Shown one piece after another: positions 16,421 to 24,407 of a stretch of 64,000 nt of DNA. Positions within the stretch are counted from its first letter, which is position 1. Each line of letters opens with the position of its first letter. This DNA is from Gemmatimonadota bacterium (GTDB lineage Bacteria; Gemmatimonadota; Gemmatimonadetes; Longimicrobiales; Gaopeijiaceae). The DNA is taken from assembly GCA_007121455.1 (NCBI GenBank), contig SKKN01000003.1, forward strand, positions 124,001 to 188,000, in the 5' to 3' direction. A program made the translations under genes and the position numbers. The notes beneath the pieces were generated by a model, which saw only the letters and a program-made list of their open reading frames with translations, was not told the origin of the DNA and did not search any database.

Positions 16421-18109
16421 ATGAGAGGCAGCCGGTACGGAAAAGTGCTCGGTATGCTGTCGATGCTCGTACTGTTCGTCGCGGCTGCTCCCTCCTCGAC
16501 ATCTCCGGTTGCCGATGCCGTGATGCAGGGCGACAAGGACGCCGTCCGCGCTCTGCTTGCACAGGGCGCCGATGTCAACGAAGCGCAGGGCGATGGAATG
16601 ACTGCGCTTCACTGGGCGGCGGAGCGAGGGGACGCGGACGTCGCGGAAATCCTGATCGGCGCCGGCGCCGAGGTTGATCGCGTCACCCGCCTCGGCGCGT
16701 ACACGCCGCTGCATCTGGCGAGCAAGAGCGGCCATGGATCGGTCGTCGAGCTCCTGGTGGCAGCCGGAGGCGATGCGAACGCGGTGACCCAGACCGGGGA
16801 CGTGACCGCGCTCCACTTCGCGGCTCGCGGTGGTAGCACGGTGGCCGTGCGGGCGCTCCTGGCCCACGGCGCGGATCCAAACGCACAGGAGTCGCAGTGG
16901 GGCCAGACCCCTCTCATGTTCGCAGCCGTGCAGAATCGAACCTCCGCGATCGAATTGCTGCTCGAGCACGGCGCTGATCCGAGCATTCCCGCCCGTGTAC
17001 TCGACATACGGGAATGGGACCGAATCGTCTCCATGGTCCGCGCCGGAGAGGACTTCGAGGCGGCCCGGCGGGCGGTCGCGGAGGACCCCGAAGAGGACGA
17101 TGACGACCCGAACACACCGGTGTCTTATACCCAGATGGTGGGAACGTACGGGGGGCTCACGCCGCTTCTGATGGCCGCTCGAGACGGACATAAGGCCGCT
17201 GTGCGAACCCTGCTGGAGGGTGGCGCCGATCTGAACGAGGTCAGCGCGGGGGACGGCACGAGTGCGCTCCTCATCGCCACGATCAACGGCCACTTCGACC
17301 TGGCGCTGGAACTCCTCCAGGGTGGAGCGGATCCGACCCTTGCGAGCGAGGCTGGGGCGACACCGCTGTACACCACTTTGAACAAGCAGTGGATTCCTGC
17401 GACTCGGCACCCGCAGCCGACCCACTACCTCTATCAAGACACTTCATACCTGACATTGATGGAGGAGTTGCTGAAGGCGGGAGCGGATCCGAATGTCCGG
17501 CTGAAGACGTCTCTCTGGTACACCACCTTCGGACGAGACCACCTCGGTGTCGATCGCATGGGAGCCACACCCTTCTGGCGGGCCGCTCATGCAGTCGACC
17601 TCGATGCCATGAAGCTCCTTGTCGAGTACGGTGCCGACCCGAATATCCCCACGAAGGCACCGCCCGCGCGAGGGGGCGGATACGGGCAGGAGGATGACAC
17701 GGACCATTCCGGGCTGCCGCCGATGGAGCCGGGTGGGCCAGGGGCGTATCCGATCCATGCTGCGGCAGGTGTCGGTTACGGCCAGGACTTCGTCGGGAAC
17801 GATCACCGCCATAGGGAAGATGGTTGGCTGCCGGCCGTCCGGTACCTGGTGGAGGAGCACGGCGCCGATGTGAACATGCGGGATCACAACGGCTTCAACC
17901 CGATTCATCATGCCGCTGCTCGAGGAGACAACGAACTGATCGAGTATCTCGTCGCCGAAGGAGCGGATGTCACGGCCGTGGGGCGACGGGGCCAGACTAC
18001 TGCCGACATGGCGAACGGCCCCGTCCAGCGGGTTCCCCCGTTCCTGAGCACTGTTAGGCTGCTCGAGGGCCTTGGGGCCGTGAACAACGACAACTGTCAG
18101 TCCTGCTGA
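16421..18109 (+). CDS. Secreted ankyrin-repeat protein
   Basis: 562 aa. Signal peptide (residues 1-27, core MLVLFVAAA), then about ten ankyrin repeats with the GADVN/GADPN and TPLHxAA signatures: DGMTALHWAAERGDADVAE, AYTPLHLASKSGH, VTALHFAARGG, QTPLMFAAVQN, LTPLLMAARDGH, TSALLIATINGH, ATPFWRAAHAVD, AYPIHAAAGVG, FNPIHHAAARGD. An acidic spacer (EEDDDDPN, about residue 225) and longer Gly/Pro-rich insertions break the stack. The protein ends NDNCQSC, a C-terminal CxxC. A protein-binding scaffold in the periplasm is the likely role. It is the third gene of the DUF1592-DUF1552 unit (49-nt gap) and is followed by a strong stem-loop. Confidence 0.9.
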   Translation: MRGSRYGKVLGMLSMLVLFVAAAPSSTSPVADAVMQGDKDAVRALLAQGADVNEAQGDGMTALHWAAERGDADVAEILIGAGAEVDRVTRLGAYTPLHLASKSGHGSVVELLVAAGGDANAVTQTGDVTALHFAARGGSTVAVRALLAHGADPNAQESQWGQTPLMFAAVQNRTSAIELLLEHGADPSIPARVLDIREWDRIVSMVRAGEDFEAARRAVAEDPEEDDDDPNTPVSYTQMVGTYGGLTPLLMAARDGHKAAVRTLLEGGADLNEVSAGDGTSALLIATINGHFDLALELLQGGADPTLASEAGATPLYTTLNKQWIPATRHPQPTHYLYQDTSYLTLMEELLKAGADPNVRLKTSLWYTTFGRDHLGVDRMGATPFWRAAHAVDLDAMKLLVEYGADPNIPTKAPPARGGGYGQEDDTDHSGLPPMEPGGPGAYPIHAAAGVGYGQDFVGNDHRHREDGWLPAVRYLVEEHGADVNMRDHNGFNPIHHAAARGDNELIEYLVAEGADVTAVGRRGQTTADMANGPVQRVPPFLSTVRLLEGLGAVNNDNCQSC

Positions 18110-18183
18110 TCCCATCATCGCGGGGAAGTCGCGCGACGGCGATCGCGGGGCTTACGTGTCAGGAGGGCGCAGGGCGACGATGA

Positions 18184-18223
18184 AGGGGCCGGTCGGGGGT
18201 GAAAAACCCCCGGGCCGGCCCCT
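18184..18223 (+). terminator. GC-rich stem-loop after the ankyrin gene
   Basis: Arms aggggccgg and ccggcccct pair, the stem continues through a short imperfect step to ggggg/ccccc, and the loop is tgaaaaa. The stem is about 16 bp, 75 nt past the ankyrin stop. There is no T tract, so it may terminate only weakly or protect the 3' end of the mRNA. Confidence 0.5.
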
Positions 18224-18334
18224 GAGCCGTTCAGGGCCCCATAGAGACACCGTGCGCGTCGCTTTCCGTCGCGTGTCTGGAGTCATTCCGGCGTGCTCGC
18301 TTCTCCCCTCCGTCCATCTTGGAAATCGCGGGCA

Positions 18335-18362
18335 TTGAACAAAATGCCAGAACGAATATTTT
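18335..18362 (+). promoter_or_regulatory. Probable promoter of the second small cytochrome c gene
   Basis: TTGAAC (18335-18340), 16-nt spacer, TATTTT (18357-18362). It lies in an AT-rich island between the stem-loop of the ankyrin gene and the cytochrome gene, about 80-100 nt before the likely start codon. The wider stretch 18110-18448 has no other gene that I can see. Sigma-70-like consensus is assumed. Confidence 0.4.
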
Positions 18363-18466
18363 TACTTCGGCTCCGATGTGTCCTCGCGGATTGAAACCAA
18401 GAGAGCTCCTTCTTGGTACGACTATGGGTAGACCGGCATCGAAAACGTATGCAGAGGCAAGCGATC

Positions 18467-18979
18467 ATGTTGAAGGGAGCGAATAGCAGCGAAGGCAGGA
18501 CCGTCGTTCGGGCGATCCGGCGCGTGGCGCAAGCGACGGGAGCGTGGCGGTCCCGTGGCGGTGCGTCGTTGGCGTGTCTGCTTCTTTTCGCCGGATTTCT
18601 CCATGCTCCGGTCTCGGTCGAGGCCCAGGAGAGCCGCTCCGCGCTCGAGGGAGTGTACAGCGAGGAGCAGGCGGAGCGGGGCGAACGCACCTTCCGCGCC
18701 TTCTGCGCCACATGCCACACGGAGTCCGAATTCCACGGAGATCACTTCCAGCGGCAGGTGGGTGGGGATTCGGTCGACCGATTCTTCGACTACGTGCGGT
18801 TCAACATGCCGCAGGATTCCCCTGGCTCCCTCTCCCGGCGTAACTACGTCGACGTGATGGCCTACATCCTCAAGCTCAACGGCTATCCGGCCGGTGAGGA
18901 GGATCTCCCGAGCGCTGCCGGGGGGCTCCAGCAGATCCACTTCTCGGAATTCGACGAGAATCCGGGCGGCTCGCGCTGA
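18467..18979 (+). CDS. Small secreted monohaem cytochrome c (paralogue of 4435-4893)
   Basis: 170 aa from this ATG. Long basic n-region, then a hydrophobic signal core (ASLACLLLFAGFLHAP) cleaved near VEAQE. One haem site, CATCH, preceded by LEGVYSEEQAERGERTFRAF. The likely distal Met is in FNMPQDSPGSLS, followed by YVDVMAYILKLNGYPAG. Spacing and flanking motifs match the cytochrome beside the PQQ dehydrogenase. An in-frame ATG at 18449 is an alternative start. Its own promoter and a strong terminator bracket it, so it is probably transcribed alone. Its place after the DUF1592/DUF1552/ankyrin unit suggests it is the electron carrier of that locus. Confidence 0.85.
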   Translation: MLKGANSSEGRTVVRAIRRVAQATGAWRSRGGASLACLLLFAGFLHAPVSVEAQESRSALEGVYSEEQAERGERTFRAFCATCHTESEFHGDHFQRQVGGDSVDRFFDYVRFNMPQDSPGSLSRRNYVDVMAYILKLNGYPAGEEDLPSAAGGLQQIHFSEFDENPGGSR

Positions 18980-19007
18980 CTCGGATCGTTCATCGGCTGG
19001 ACCCTTC

Positions 19008-19052
19008 ACCGGCGTCGGCTCCCGATCATTCGGGTGCCGACGCCGGTTTTTT
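19008..19052 (+). terminator. Rho-independent terminator
   Basis: A 12-bp perfect outer stem (accggcgtcggc / gccgacgccggt) continues into an inner cccga/tcggg stem closed by a 4-nt loop, and is followed directly by six T residues (19047-19052). It lies 29 nt after the cytochrome c stop. This is the best intrinsic terminator in the window. Confidence 0.9.
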
Positions 19053-19073
19053 CATTGCGTCATGAGCGGGCGA

Positions 19074-20153
19074 TCAGGGGTTCGAGGTGAGGGGAGGGTC
19101 CGCCAGGTCGAACTCGGGGGCTCCGTAGAGCGCGAACCATTCGTCGACTTGGTCGGGGTCGTCCGTGAAGGCGAGCGAGAGGAGCAGAAGCAACCGCGTC
19201 TTTTGCGGCATCAGGTTGTCGCGGCCGGACCGGAAGCGGCTCTGGGTCCGAAATATGACCCCGTCCGCCTCCGCGGCCTCCCGCGCCTCCCGGAAATACG
19301 GACTCCCTCCGGCGAGGACGATCCCTTCCACACCGGCCTCGTGGAACGCCGTGATCGCCTCCGGTCCCGCTCCCTGGTATCCGACCACGATCTCCGCGCG
19401 AGGAAGTTCTTCTTTCGCGACCCGGCTCAGGTCGAAGGGCGTCCGCCACTGCGCGGGGTCATCGCAGCGCTGAATGCGGGGAGGAGCGCGAAAAACCCGG
19501 ACATCACGCTCGTCGACGTAGCCGAGGGTACCCTGGAGCCGGGAGATGAACGTGTTCATGCGATAGTCATCCGACTTCCACGCTTCCTTCGCAGCGTGGA
19601 TCTCGTCGTTCATCAGGATCACGGTGCCGAAGCACGTGGTCCTGCCGCTCGCCGCCAGCGTGATCGCGTTGAAGAGGTTCGCGTGGGCGTCCGTTCCGAT
19701 CACCGTCCAGGGTCTCATGGCGCCCGTGAGGACGACCGGCTTCGGGCTCTGCACCGTGAGGTCGAGCCAGTAGGCGAACTCCTCCATCGTCGTGGTACCC
19801 ACGGTGACGACCACGGCGTCTGCGGTCTCCAGCGCCTCCTCGACCGCGAAGGTCAGGTCGTAGTAGTCTGCGACCTCGTATCCCCCTGAGCCCCGATTGT
19901 CGAACTGAACGGTGCTGACGTCGGCGACCTCGCCGATCTCCGGCTGGAGATCCGCCAGCATCTCCTCGATCGGCAACTGTCCCGCGCGGTAGCTCTGAAA
20001 GCTCGTGCGGGTCTCCGAGGTTCCCGCAATCGTGCCTCCGGTCGCGACGATGGTGACGCGTGGCACCTGCTCTTGAGCGTTGGCGGGGGCCGCGAGGAAC
20101 AAGATCAGGGCGAGTGCCGGAAGCATTCGGATTGCCCAGTGTAGACGAGTCAT
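19074..20153 (-). CDS. ansB: Periplasmic L-asparaginase (type II)
   Basis: 359 aa. Signal peptide (MTRLHWAIRMLPALALILFL, cut after ANAQE), then the asparaginase domain. Nucleophile Thr in ATGGTIAGT (first conserved block), second block VVVTVGTTTMEEFAYW containing the catalytic Thr and acid, then TGAMRP. The second domain has GIVLAGGSP. It hydrolyses asparagine to aspartate and ammonia outside the cytoplasm. The typical TGTDTMEETA of block two reads TVGTTTMEEFA: the Asp that normally sits between the two threonines is Thr here, so activity on asparagine should not be taken for granted. GGAGGAAAGGC lies just upstream of the ATG at 20153. The DUF1028 gene is 134 nt upstream on the same strand. 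Confidence 0.85.
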   Translation of the reverse strand: MTRLHWAIRMLPALALILFLAAPANAQEQVPRVTIVATGGTIAGTSETRTSFQSYRAGQLPIEEMLADLQPEIGEVADVSTVQFDNRGSGGYEVADYYDLTFAVEEALETADAVVVTVGTTTMEEFAYWLDLTVQSPKPVVLTGAMRPWTVIGTDAHANLFNAITLAASGRTTCFGTVILMNDEIHAAKEAWKSDDYRMNTFISRLQGTLGYVDERDVRVFRAPPRIQRCDDPAQWRTPFDLSRVAKEELPRAEIVVGYQGAGPEAITAFHEAGVEGIVLAGGSPYFREAREAAEADGVIFRTQSRFRSGRDNLMPQKTRLLLLLSLAFTDDPDQVDEWFALYGAPEFDLADPPLTSNP

Positions 20154-20287
20154 GCCTTTCCTCCAGTATGTGCCGTGGTTCGCGCCCCCCTCTCCCGGGG
20201 GAGAGACGCTAGACCTCACGGCGGCGTTCGGCAAGCGGCCTGGAGGGGCGTTGAAAGCCCCCCCCGGCCGGGTGAGCTCCACAGCGG

Positions 20288-21355
20288 TCACCTTCGGACC
20301 ATCACGACCTCGAGAAGCTTCTCCCGCACCTCTTCGGCCAGCCCCCGTTCCTCGAGTTCTCTCCAGAGCAGATCCACCAGCTCGTCATCGACGAGGCCGA
20401 GAGGTGCGCCCTGCCCGGCACTCGCGAGTCCCGCACGGGCGCGGAAGTCGTCCACCGCGTGGATCGCCTCCGTCGTGTAGAGCAGCGCATCGTCCTCGTC
20501 CGGATCGAAATCCTCCTCATCCGGACGGAAGATCCCGAGCGCATGCAGGATCACCTTGAGCTGCAGGACGTCCCCCCCGCTCTCCTGCTCGAGCGTGCGG
20601 TAGCCCAGGGTCTGGGAGACCGTGTTGTATACCCTCCGGATCTCCTGGACGGGCGTCGGATGCTCACAGGCGTGGATCTGGACGGTCATCCCGTCCGTCC
20701 GACGAGCCATGCCGGGCCGCGGGTCGGCGACGATCACGGCGGCAGACTGCAGCCTCCCCCGTCGGGAGTCCCCTCCCAGCTCCTGCCCAGCAGAGAGCGC
20801 GTCGATGAGACGGTCCGCAAGGTGGCGGGGGGAGCCTTCGCTCGCCTCGAAGTTCCGGGCGACGGCCTCCAGGACCTCAGGTCCGACGAGCGTGTTGCCC
20901 TGTGCCACGTAGTTCGTGCCGGCAAGATGGCCGTTCCACGTGCTCGTGCTGTCGCCCGTGTGCTGAGCGGACCGGCCGTCGAGACCGATGACGCCCACCT
21001 GGCGGCGATCCGGCCGGTCGTCCTCCGCAATCCTCGCCGAGAGCGCTTCCGCAGGATCGACGCCCTCCTCGAGCAGGTCCAGCAACTCGTGTCCGTATTC
21101 GGTTCGGGTGGAGGCCTGCGTGGCGACTGCACCGACACCCGCACGAACCCAGGGGACTCCGTTGCCGACGCACACGTTCCGCGTCGTCACCGCCACTCCG
21201 GATTCGCCTGTCGCGGGATCGACGGCTGCGATGGAGAATGTGTGGAACAGGGGCTCCTCCTCCCACGCCATGGGTTCCTGAGCCGCGGCCGGCACTGCCA
21301 GGAAGAGGAGGATGAACAGGGCAGGACCGTAGAGACGTGCACCGACTTCGATCAC
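20288..21355 (-). CDS. DUF1028 protein with C-terminal peptidoglycan-binding-like domain, secreted
   Basis: 355 aa from a GTG at 21355, which has AAGGAG 7 nt upstream; a TTG at 21394 would be longer but has no such site. Signal peptide (LYGPALFILLFLAVPAAAQ), then DUF1028: HTFSIAAVDPATGESGVAV, GAVATQAST, LLDLLEEGVDPAEALS and YVAQGNTLVG. DUF1028 is related to Ntn-hydrolases but has no proven reaction. The last 120 residues (GGDVLQLKVILHALG, then a helix-rich end) resemble the peptidoglycan-binding-like tail often fused to DUF1028. A second DUF1028 protein is encoded at 51235-52320 with a different tail. Confidence 0.85.
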   Translation of the reverse strand: MIEVGARLYGPALFILLFLAVPAAAQEPMAWEEEPLFHTFSIAAVDPATGESGVAVTTRNVCVGNGVPWVRAGVGAVATQASTRTEYGHELLDLLEEGVDPAEALSARIAEDDRPDRRQVGVIGLDGRSAQHTGDSTSTWNGHLAGTNYVAQGNTLVGPEVLEAVARNFEASEGSPRHLADRLIDALSAGQELGGDSRRGRLQSAAVIVADPRPGMARRTDGMTVQIHACEHPTPVQEIRRVYNTVSQTLGYRTLEQESGGDVLQLKVILHALGIFRPDEEDFDPDEDDALLYTTEAIHAVDDFRARAGLASAGQGAPLGLVDDELVDLLWRELEERGLAEEVREKLLEVVMVRR

Positions 21356-21583
21356 TGCTGGACTCCTTCGGCTCGGGTTTGTTGCTCGACGCAATCGGAT
21401 GGCTCGTGGCCGCTCCGGTTCCCCGCACGGTAGGACGGAATGGCAGGTGAAGGCAACGGAGGGTCACTGCCACATGGATCGTTGCGGGTTCATCTCTCGG
21501 CTTCCATGTTGAATCCAGGGTCCCGAATGTCCGTTCCCCGTGGACGGGTCAAGGTGGGACAGGACGAATCAAAGGAGGGGATC

Positions 21584-22900
21584 ATGGGCCGTAAGCCGCT
21601 CCGCTCTACCGATGACGCGCAGCCGGGTGGGACGCCTTCGCCGGAGGCGACTGAGGTGCCGGAGAAGCGGCCGGGCTCCGGCCGAATGGGCCGCCGCACC
21701 TTCGTCGTCGGAGCGGCTGGAATCCTCGGGGCCGGGGTGCTGAAGGGGCTCGCGGATCCGGCTCACGCCCAGGAGGCGCAGGTCATCGTCCCGGATGACC
21801 CCACGAAGGTCCAGGGACCGACTGCAAGCCTCGTGGGAGGACGCTCTCCGTTCGAGCAGCCCGAACGGTTTCTTCACCCCCAGTTGACGTCTTCGCGCAC
21901 TCCGCTGCAGGAGCTCCACGGCACGATCACTCCCTCCGACCTGCACTTCGAGCGGCACCACGGTGGAGTGGCGCACATCGATCCCGACAAGTACTCGCTC
22001 CTCGTCCATGGCCTGGTCGAACGGCCGATGGTGTTCACCCTCCGGGATCTGAAGCGATTCCCTTCCCAGTCGACGGTCTACTTCATGGAGTGCTCGGGCA
22101 ACTTCCCGAGAAACGCCTCCGAGGACACGCTTCCGCAGCAGATCTGCGGCCTCACGAGCCAGAGTGAGTGGACCGGAATCCCGCTCTCCACGCTCTTCCG
22201 GGAGGTGGGGGTTCTGCCCGAGGCCACCTGGTTCCTCGCGGAGGGGCAGGACGCGGCCGTCATGACGCGGAGTATTCCGGTGGAGAAGGCATGGGACGAC
22301 GCGATGATCGCGTACGGCCAGAACGGGGAGGCGCTGCGGCCGGAGAACGGATATCCGGCGCGACTCTTCCTTCCGGGCTGGGAGGGGAATGCAAGCGTGA
22401 AGTGGCTTCGCCGGATCGAACTCTCGGACGGACCCTTCCAGACCCGGGAGGAGACGAGCCGCTACACCGACCCGCTGAAGGACGGAAAGGTGCGGCAGTT
22501 CAGCTTCGTGATGGACGCGCGTTCCATCATCACCTCCCCCTGCTATCCGGACCGGGTGGAGCCCGGTTGGCTCGAGCTCCGGGGGATCGCGTGGAGCGGA
22601 CGCGGACGAATCCGATCGGCGGAGATCAGCTTCGATGAGGGAGCGACGTGGCACGCGGCCGACCTGCAGGAGCCGGTCCTCCCGAAGGCCCACGTCCGCT
22701 TCCGGTACATGTGGAAGTGGGATGGGAGGGAGGCCACCGTCCTCAGCCGAACGACGGACGAGACCGGCTACGTTCAGCCTACGCAGCAGGAGCTGATCGA
22801 GGCACGCGGGGTCGGGACGCGCTACCACCTGAACCCGATCACCGGATGGCGGATCCGCACCGACGGCTCCGTCGTCTACAGGACGGAGGAATGGGCATGA
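21584..22900 (+). CDS. soxC: Molybdopterin sulfite dehydrogenase, SoxC-like
   Basis: 438 aa from the ATG at 21584, which directly follows AAAGGAGGGG. Twin-arginine signal GRRTFVVGAAGILGAG, so the protein is exported folded with its Mo cofactor. The sulfite-oxidase core has the Mo-ligand Cys in FMECSGNFPRN, LFLPGWEGNASVKWLRRIE, and a C-terminal Ig-like dimerisation domain (EISFDEGATW). Known enzymes oxidise sulfite (SorA) or act in the Sox complex as SoxC. The next gene overlaps and encodes a cytochrome c, as in soxCD/sorAB. No other sox gene is in view, so free sulfite is the more likely substrate. Confidence 0.9.
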   Translation: MGRKPLRSTDDAQPGGTPSPEATEVPEKRPGSGRMGRRTFVVGAAGILGAGVLKGLADPAHAQEAQVIVPDDPTKVQGPTASLVGGRSPFEQPERFLHPQLTSSRTPLQELHGTITPSDLHFERHHGGVAHIDPDKYSLLVHGLVERPMVFTLRDLKRFPSQSTVYFMECSGNFPRNASEDTLPQQICGLTSQSEWTGIPLSTLFREVGVLPEATWFLAEGQDAAVMTRSIPVEKAWDDAMIAYGQNGEALRPENGYPARLFLPGWEGNASVKWLRRIELSDGPFQTREETSRYTDPLKDGKVRQFSFVMDARSIITSPCYPDRVEPGWLELRGIAWSGRGRIRSAEISFDEGATWHAADLQEPVLPKAHVRFRYMWKWDGREATVLSRTTDETGYVQPTQQELIEARGVGTRYHLNPITGWRIRTDGSVVYRTEEWA

Positions 22901-23514
22901 GGACGGCCGGGAGCCTCGCCGTCCTTGCTGCCTTCGCCGGCTTCGGATGCGGCGGGGGTGACGCACAGTCGGGCGGCAATGGGGAGTCCTCCCTCCAGGG
23001 CGTAGCCAGCTCCGAGCCGATTCCGGAGAGCTTCGAGCTGGGCCGGACCGCCACGGACGAGGAGATCGACACGCTTGCGATTGCAGTGATGCCGGACGGC
23101 CGCGGACTTCCCCCCGGAGGCGGAACTCCCGGAGAGGGCGCGGAGATCTACGCCGCGCAGTGCGCCGCGTGCCACGGTCCCGAGGGGGAGGGCGGGGGGG
23201 GAGGCCAGCTCGTGGGACGGATTCCCGGTGACCCGTTCGATTGGGGCGATGGGATGCAGGGGCCGCGCACGATCGGGAGCTTCTGGCCTCACGCGACCAC
23301 CGTGTTCGACTACACCCGACGGGCCATGCCCTGGGACCGCCCCGGGAGCCTCTCCGATGACGAGGTATACGCCGTCACCGCATACCTTCTCTTCCTGAAC
23401 GAGCTGATCGGGGAAGAGGACGAAATGAACGCGGAGACCCTCCCACGAGTGGTCATGCCCGCATACGGCCGATTCGTACCGGACGACCGCGAGGAGACGA
23501 CGAGGGTGCATTGA
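22897..23514 (+). CDS. Cytochrome c subunit of the sulfite dehydrogenase, SoxD-like
   Basis: 205 aa. ATG overlaps the upstream stop (ATGA) and has GGACGGAGGA 6 nt before it; a second ATG 6 nt earlier is possible. Lipoprotein-type signal ending FGFGCGGG. One haem site CAACH (YAAQCAACHGPEGEG), with a likely distal Met in RRAMPWDRPGSLSDDEVYAVTAYLL. It should take electrons from the molybdenum enzyme and hand them to the respiratory chain. It overlaps the next gene, whose TTG start lies inside its stop. Confidence 0.9.
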   Translation: MRTAGSLAVLAAFAGFGCGGGDAQSGGNGESSLQGVASSEPIPESFELGRTATDEEIDTLAIAVMPDGRGLPPGGGTPGEGAEIYAAQCAACHGPEGEGGGGGQLVGRIPGDPFDWGDGMQGPRTIGSFWPHATTVFDYTRRAMPWDRPGSLSDDEVYAVTAYLLFLNELIGEEDEMNAETLPRVVMPAYGRFVPDDREETTRVH

Positions 23515-24377
23515 TTCCCGGCCTCGAGGGTCAGGGGGGGTGGGGCTGGCCGGCCCTCTCCGGCGTCGTACTCCTGATGCTCTTCGGCACGCCTTGCGCC
23601 GCCCAATGGGCCGAGGAGCCGGGAAGGGGGTGGATCTCCGGCTCGGTCCACCACCACGACACCCGCACGGCGTTCGACATGCACGGCGCCCGCTATGACT
23701 TCGTGCTCGACGGCAGGGCCGTCTCCACCTCGGGCTATCTTACCGCGGCCGCCGGTCTCGTCACGGGGATCGACGCCTGGGCCCAGCTTTCCTTCCACCG
23801 GTTCCGGTTCGACGATTCAGCCGCCCGCCGGGTCTCCACGGGCCCGGGGGACGCTCGCCTCTACCTCCGCGCCAACCCCCTCCACTGGATCGGAGAGCCG
23901 CTACCGTTCGCCCTGCGAGCCGGGGTCAAGTTGCCTGTGGGCGATCTTGATGTCGGCTCCTCCCTCCTTCCCCTCGGGGACGGGCAGACGGATTACGAGC
24001 TTCTCGTGGAGGCGGGCCGTTCCTTTCATCCGAAGCCTCTCTATCTCATGGGCTGGGTGGGACACCGCTGGCGAGCAGCGAATCGGGAAACGGGGCGGAG
24101 CTTCGGGGACGAGTGGTTCTACTTCGTTCAGGTGGGGGGGACGCTGGGAGTAATGGAGTACAAGTTGATCCTCGAGGGACTGCGTGGAGATGGGGCCGGG
24201 ACGTCGGGAGGTCCTGCGTATGGACCCAGGCGCGAGCTCGCGGTGGTGAATCCCTCCCTCGGGGTTTCCCTCGGTCCTGGTGCTGTGGAGCTTGGTCTGC
24301 GGGTCCCGGTCGCGGGAAAGAACCTTCCTGCAGGGCACGCGTGGACGGCCGGTTACTTCATGAGGTGGGGTTCCTGA
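23511..24377 (+). CDS. Outer-membrane beta-barrel protein of the sulfite dehydrogenase operon
   Basis: 288 aa. TTG start at 23511 overlapping the previous stop (TTGA); no ATG or GTG lies between it and the signal core VVLLMLFGTPCAAQ. After cleavage the protein shows alternating beta strands typical of a 12-14 strand barrel: YDFVLDGRAVS, AWAQLSFHRFRF, ARLYLRAN, FALRAGVKLPVGD, FYFVQVGGTLG, VELGLRVPV, ending in an aromatic-containing GYFMRWGS. The GVKLPVGD element is common in the MetA-phenol/transporter-like outer-membrane families. Role unknown; possibly sulfite/sulfate exchange or metal-cofactor-related. Coupling to soxCD is clear from the overlap. Confidence 0.75.
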   Translation: MIPGLEGQGGWGWPALSGVVLLMLFGTPCAAQWAEEPGRGWISGSVHHHDTRTAFDMHGARYDFVLDGRAVSTSGYLTAAAGLVTGIDAWAQLSFHRFRFDDSAARRVSTGPGDARLYLRANPLHWIGEPLPFALRAGVKLPVGDLDVGSSLLPLGDGQTDYELLVEAGRSFHPKPLYLMGWVGHRWRAANRETGRSFGDEWFYFVQVGGTLGVMEYKLILEGLRGDGAGTSGGPAYGPRRELAVVNPSLGVSLGPGAVELGLRVPVAGKNLPAGHAWTAGYFMRWGS

Positions 24378-24407
24378 TGGTGGCCGGACGGTGGGGTTCG
24401 TCTCGCG

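Noticed and set aside
20154-20291. Longer N-terminus for the asparaginase
   Set aside because: The extra 46 residues would precede a complete signal peptide, and GGAGGAAAGG directly before the ATG at 20153 marks the true start.
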